The notes beneath the pieces are model-generated. The model was not told the DNA's origin. It did not search any database and saw nothing but the letters and a program-made list of their open reading frames with translations. The translations under genes were made by a program, and so were the position numbers. Source: Uranotaenia lowii (lineage: Eukaryota; Arthropoda; Insecta; Diptera; Culicidae). From it: a stretch of DNA of 64,000 nucleotides. This document shows, in pieces, positions 55,301 through 61,300 of the stretch (positions are counted from its first letter, which is position 1; every line of letters starts with the position of its first letter). The stretch is from assembly GCF_029784155.1 (NCBI RefSeq), contig NC_073693.1, forward strand, positions 184,967,802 through 185,031,801, read 5' to 3'.

Positions 55301-58300
55301 TATATGAAATGGGAAATATTCCACTGTATCAAATGGGCAGCTGAAGCTTACTAACGGTAAAATGTACATTCCAAAAACAATTTTTTTTTATGAACTAATA
55401 GTTTCTAATTACCATTATTAACACCACCTCATGAAACAAAGGGCATTTTGGCAACGTTTTTTAACACAAAGTATTATCTTCGTAGGAGAATCAGGCCACG
55501 ACCAAGCAACAGAGGCACCGACGCCTCCAGTTATTGAGGTCGTCGTTCAGGCTCCAACCATCCAGATCGTCGAAGTCGGAAGCAAGATTCAATTGGGATG
55601 TACAGCACGATACATCGTTAATAAAGTTAGTAACGATTTTTCTCTTTATCATCTAATGAGATTGTAACATGTATGTTGTCTTTCTTGGCTAGCGTCCGAT
55701 CGATGTTCGTTGGGATAGAGTGGGAGGACGATTGCCCGATCGTGCCTACATCGAAAGTGGAACGCTGATTATCACCAACGTACAAATTTCCGATAGCGGC
55801 GTCTATGTCTGTCAAGCTGGTAGCGGATCTGATACCGCTTACCAACAAGTCACTGTTACAGTTGAAGGTAAGTTGTTTTCGAAAACAAACAATCAATAGA
55901 ACTAAGAAATTTCTTCAACAAGCTTTCACAAAGTCTCAACGGAGAAAACTAGGTACATACATTTGCAAACCTAATTTTTTTGCAAAAACTTTTAATTAAT
56001 TTTGAATACTTTAATGATTTGATAGGATCATCTCCATCGCGTAAACCAGAGGTGAGATTGTCTTCGGATTGGGTCGATCAAGAAGAATATAGCTCTGCTG
56101 ATGTAACCTGTGTCGCGAACGGGTTCCCGACACCGATCGTTTCTTGGGAGCGCATGGATAACCATCCTTTGTCGCCTAACGTGATTATTGAGTACGGCCT
56201 ACTGAGATTCAATTCATTGAGAAGATCAGATCAGGGAACATATCGCTGTAGTGCTCGCAATGACTTCGGCGAATCTGACAAAATACTACAGGTCTATGTA
56301 CGTGAGTCTAGACCGAAACCACCACCAAGGCCAGAACATCCGTACGAAATAGTTCAAATAAATCCTGAAAATTATCAAGGTCAGTCGGGTGAACAGATCA
56401 CACTGACTTGTGTATGCCAACCTGCCGGACAGATCAGGTGGTCCAAGGCCGGAGAGCCCAGCCTACCGCGGAACAGTTATGTACAAAACGAGTTGTTGAT
56501 CATCGAACATGCCACATTGGATAACGCTGGTCGTTACGTGTGTACGGCAGTGTTCCCAAGTGGACGAGAACGAACATCGTCTGTAGATGTTTTGATATCA
56601 TCGATGAGACCTGATCAGTAAGTCGATCCTTTCTATCTATGAAATCTAGCTAATTGGAGGTCTTTTTGTTTTCAGGGCGGCCCCCAAAGTAACACCAATG
56701 GATAACAAACAAACGGTCACGCAAGGTACGGATTTCAGTATTCCTTGTGAAGCTACCGGAAATCCACACCCTACTATCAAATGGTCACTTGTGAGTATGA
56801 TATAGATTCGCATGGATTGAGCTACGTATTTAATCAAATTTTCATAAAATGTGTTACGTTTCAGAGTGGCAAACCATTCGCTCCTAATGTTCAACAAACG
56901 GGAAATACTCTGAGAATTCTAAATGCCCAACCTAGCAATGGTGGTGTGTATATTTGTATGGCTGAGAACAGCGAAGGCATGGATCGATCGTACATCGTTG
57001 TCGAAATTGACCGTAAGTATTTTAAGTCTTATAACCTATGGAATTCAAATTAAAACTTTAAAACTTTTCCTTCATGCCTACAAAAGCTACTGACATAAAT
57101 GGTAACTGGTGTTTCCCATCAATATTATTGAGAATATGTACTTGTAGATTCATTTTTTGATCAAATACGTTTTTTTTTAGCTCGAAAAATTTAGAAACAA
57201 TGAAAAAGATTGCGTCGAAGCATTCAAAAGTTTTGTTGTTATTGTAAAACTTTCGTTAAATCCAGCGAAATATGCTGATTATCTAATGTATTGACTTGGT
57301 CTATGAGGGTTTCTAAAAATATTCAAAGTGATGGCAATGTTGCACTATCCTCTATACCTTTTTGTCTTTCTAACAGAATTGGTTATCGGTCAATTGAGGA
57401 GAGAATTAACTATGGATCTTAGACATACCTTTATAGGTACCTATCGAATCTGCTCGACGAGTTCTGTCGATGTCCGTGTATTTGTGCGTGAATTTTTGAG
57501 GGATTGTTAAACCTTTAAGTAACGTTTTAGCGAAACTGGGTTGCACAATTCAAATGATATTACTCTAAACAGAATGGTTCTTTTTCTATACAACCTATTC
57601 AAAAACGGGGAAAATACAGAACAGTTAGATCATTTTTTTATATCAAATACTCATCATGATGGCTTTTAAAAAAAAGTAGCCAGTGGCGCCTCCAAGCAGC
57701 AGCACCAGCAATCATTTTATTATAATTTGAGGTAATCGAAAACTTCCTATTGAAGCACTTGGAATAGAGTCGCTTAAACTCAAATAACTAATAGCTGTGC
57801 TAAGGGGCCGTTCACTAATTATGCAAGCACATAGGGGGGGAGGGGGGGTTTCACATTTGCTTACGATCTCTTACCAAGGGGGTAGGGGGGGTTTACAAAA
57901 ACCTTACGTAAGAAATGTTACATTGATAATTCATCACAGCCATTCGAAACCATATTACTCAGTTTTTTTTTCTCACTGCCTATTTATTGGTTATTTGTGA
58001 CGTTATGTTATTTATCTTTTAATGTCTATTAATTCATAACAAAAAAAATTGCTGGTTCTATAAAACTTATAGAGATCCAAGTCAAACCCTTATGCCACCA
58101 AAACACTAAATCACATTGTTAAAACAGATCGTCACTTTTTGCGTTTTATCATAACAATCTTTTTAATTGAGAAATTTATAGAAACAAAATGGAAAGTGGC
58201 GCGTTGTGACACTTGAATCCATCGTATTTTGGAAATGACTTCATCAACAAAAAATCTTCAAAAGTCAATATAAGGCGTTTAAGATAATAAGTTTCTAGAC

Positions 58301-61300
58301 AGTTTTTCAATAATAGACACTACCAACTCTAAATTTTACAAACGATTTACCAAAAAATCCTAAAACTTTATCGCTCACCACTGAAATGAGTCTGAGCTTT
58401 AAGTTTAGTTGACAGCGTAATTGTCGTTAAACATTTTTGCAACAATTTTTGTAGTTTAGAATGAATTTTTTTATATAGATTTTATGATAGTTTTTAAAAT
58501 CGTTTATGAAATTTCATCTGTTGTTTTGTATAAATTGTGTTTTTCAAATGCAATTATTAAGTATAACTTAAAAAGTGCTATGCTGAAGCATGGATGTCAC
58601 ATTTGTAATATTTTCAAGCTATTTTTGAAAAAAAACGCGCCAATTTCTCAAACAATAAAAAACGTAAGATCTTACATGGGGGGAGGGGGGGTTTTGAAAA
58701 ATCTTACTTTTTCTTACCAGGGGGGAGGAGGGAGGGTTGAAAATTTCCAAAATCATGCTTACGTAATTAGTGAACGGCCCCTAATAGGCGCACCGTTGCT
58801 TCAGCCGATTCTCAGTTTGCTGGTGCAAATATAGCAACTGTGTTTATAATTTAGATACACGTCTAGCCTTTTAGCAACAGTGTTTATAATTTAGATACAC
58901 GGCTTGGCTTTTGAATGCAGCAAATGACGAATGGGCGTTCCCTTTAGAGTCCGAAAAGTCCCTTTAGAGTATAGAAGCATGATTGATGTGAACTAATTCA
59001 TTTTAGTTCAGAGTTTAGATTCAGAATACAGGTTAAGCATTCAAATTCAGAATTCAGGTTCAAAACTCAAATTCAGAATTCAGGTCAGAATTAAAATTCA
59101 GAATTCAGATCCTGAACTCAGATTTAGAATTCAGATTCAGAATTCAGATTCAGAATTCAGATTCAGAATTCAGGTTCAGAATTCAGATTCAGAATTCAGA
59201 TTCAGAATTCAGATTCAGAATTCAGAATTCAGATTCAGAATTCAGATTAAGAATTCAGATTCAGAAATCAGATTCAGAATTCAGATTCAGAATTCAGATT
59301 TAGAATTCAGATTCAGAATTCAGATTCAGAATTCAGATTCAGAATTCACATTCAGAATTCAGATTCAGTATTCAGATTCAGAATTCAGATTCAGAATTCA
59401 GATTCAGAATTCAGATTCAGAATTCAGATTCAGAATTCAGATTCAGAATTCAGATTCAGAATTCAGATTCAGAACTGATACTACCCGAAGGCAGCCTGGC
59501 GGAGTAACTAAAAAACGACCGAACAAAAGAGAAAAAAGTGATACAATTTTTCAAACAGTGTAAACTATTTAACGAGATTAAAACTGTAAATTCGAAACTA
59601 ATTTCTCGAGGGTGAAAACTGCAGATTAATCCCTCGTTAAATAAATCGTACAAAAAAAAGAACTCAGAGCCAGAATTCAGATTCAGAGTTCAGATTTAGA
59701 ATTCAGATTCAAAATTCAGATTCAGAATTGTTATTTAGAATTCCGATATTCGAAACCATTTGAGAATTTGGAAATGGAACTCAGATTCGAATATTAGATA
59801 AAGTTTTGTAACTCAGAATTCAAACTTTAGAGACAATAAGATTTCAGATTCAGTTTCCAGAATTAGATTAATCAGTGAATGTTAATATAACTATCACCTC
59901 TTTTTGTGGGAATGTTTTGTACTACGCATGGTTGAGCTCTAAAAACCCCAAGCAACTAAGAGTTCCATAAGGAGGTACCATAGAAGCTTAACCAGCTTCT
60001 ACAGGTGTTCCTAGAGAATGCAAATTACCCTTAAATACAAGTTATTAAAGCTACTTTGAAGTTCATTTCAGTGGCTGAAGAGAATACTATTCAGTCCATA
60101 AGAGAGCGTATAGAACCTTCTACATGACTAAAAAAAAAATCAGGTGACACACTAGATGACAGATTGATATATTGCCAGTCTAACTAGGTTTATTTCATTG
60201 ATTTTAATGTCGACTTTTTTACAAATTTAGTAACAAGCTACTTAGAGTATCAGCAGCGGTCAGGTGTCAAAGCTATAATAACACTCCATTTTGACACTTC
60301 GACGGCGCACCGCAAGGTGTTATCTTGCTCCTGGGTGTTAAAAAAGCGAGCTAGGAGTTAAATATGAATACCGACCAGCTCCTTATTTGACAGGTGCTAA
60401 AGTGTATATGGAATATTTACAAAAGAAAATAGCAACAAACAACAACAACACCTAACGGTGTGTCACCAGTGGCAAAAATGGAAACAAGTTTAGCACTTAC
60501 CGGTGCGCAAATGAGCTGCTAAAGCTAAAATAAGACCGAGAATGTGTCCCGGGCTAACACCTGGGATAGCATTTACCGGTACTGATGCGCTTACACTTAC
60601 AAAAGAACAACAGATCAGCAAAATTCGATCGTGTGACCAGCAGCGCGAGAGTTCTGACTGCTACCACGTCATCAATTCAACTTCTATATAAATGACAAAA
60701 ATTAACTGGTCAAATACCAGCCTTTCCATACATAAAATGAACTTTTTAAATACCAGTTCGCTTTTTCCACAAAAAAACCTACTGGGCATGGAGTGTTTAA
60801 TATTGATATTGGATTCTTCGTGTTTGAATTTCTGTAATCATAATTATATGATTCAGACGTAAGGAATCTATCATTTGTCTTCTATATTTTGTTATATGTT
60901 TCCTAATTTTATTTACACTCTGTAAGAAAGGCTCCAACCCACTTTCAAGTGTATTAAATCGGGTTTTTATTTTAATGATCAACTTATTTTTCATTTCGAT
61001 TTTCAATGCAAAAGTCTAGCGTTCTAACGTTGCAAATGCCTTTCCCTTCTACAGGACGGGAAGCACCCATTCTTGAGTTGTATCCAAATGAACCACAGGT
61101 GATTAAGGTAGGTGAATCCACACGATTGTCGTGTCGCGCAACAGCTGGTGTACCTTATCCCACATTAACGTGGGTTCGTCGAGACAGACGTCCACTTTCG
61201 TCCAGAATTCTTCAAGACTATCCTGGAGTTATAACGTGAGTTCTGGAGACAAATCTTAAACCTTTCCTTACTTATATATTTTTTTACTATTCTTCTCCGC

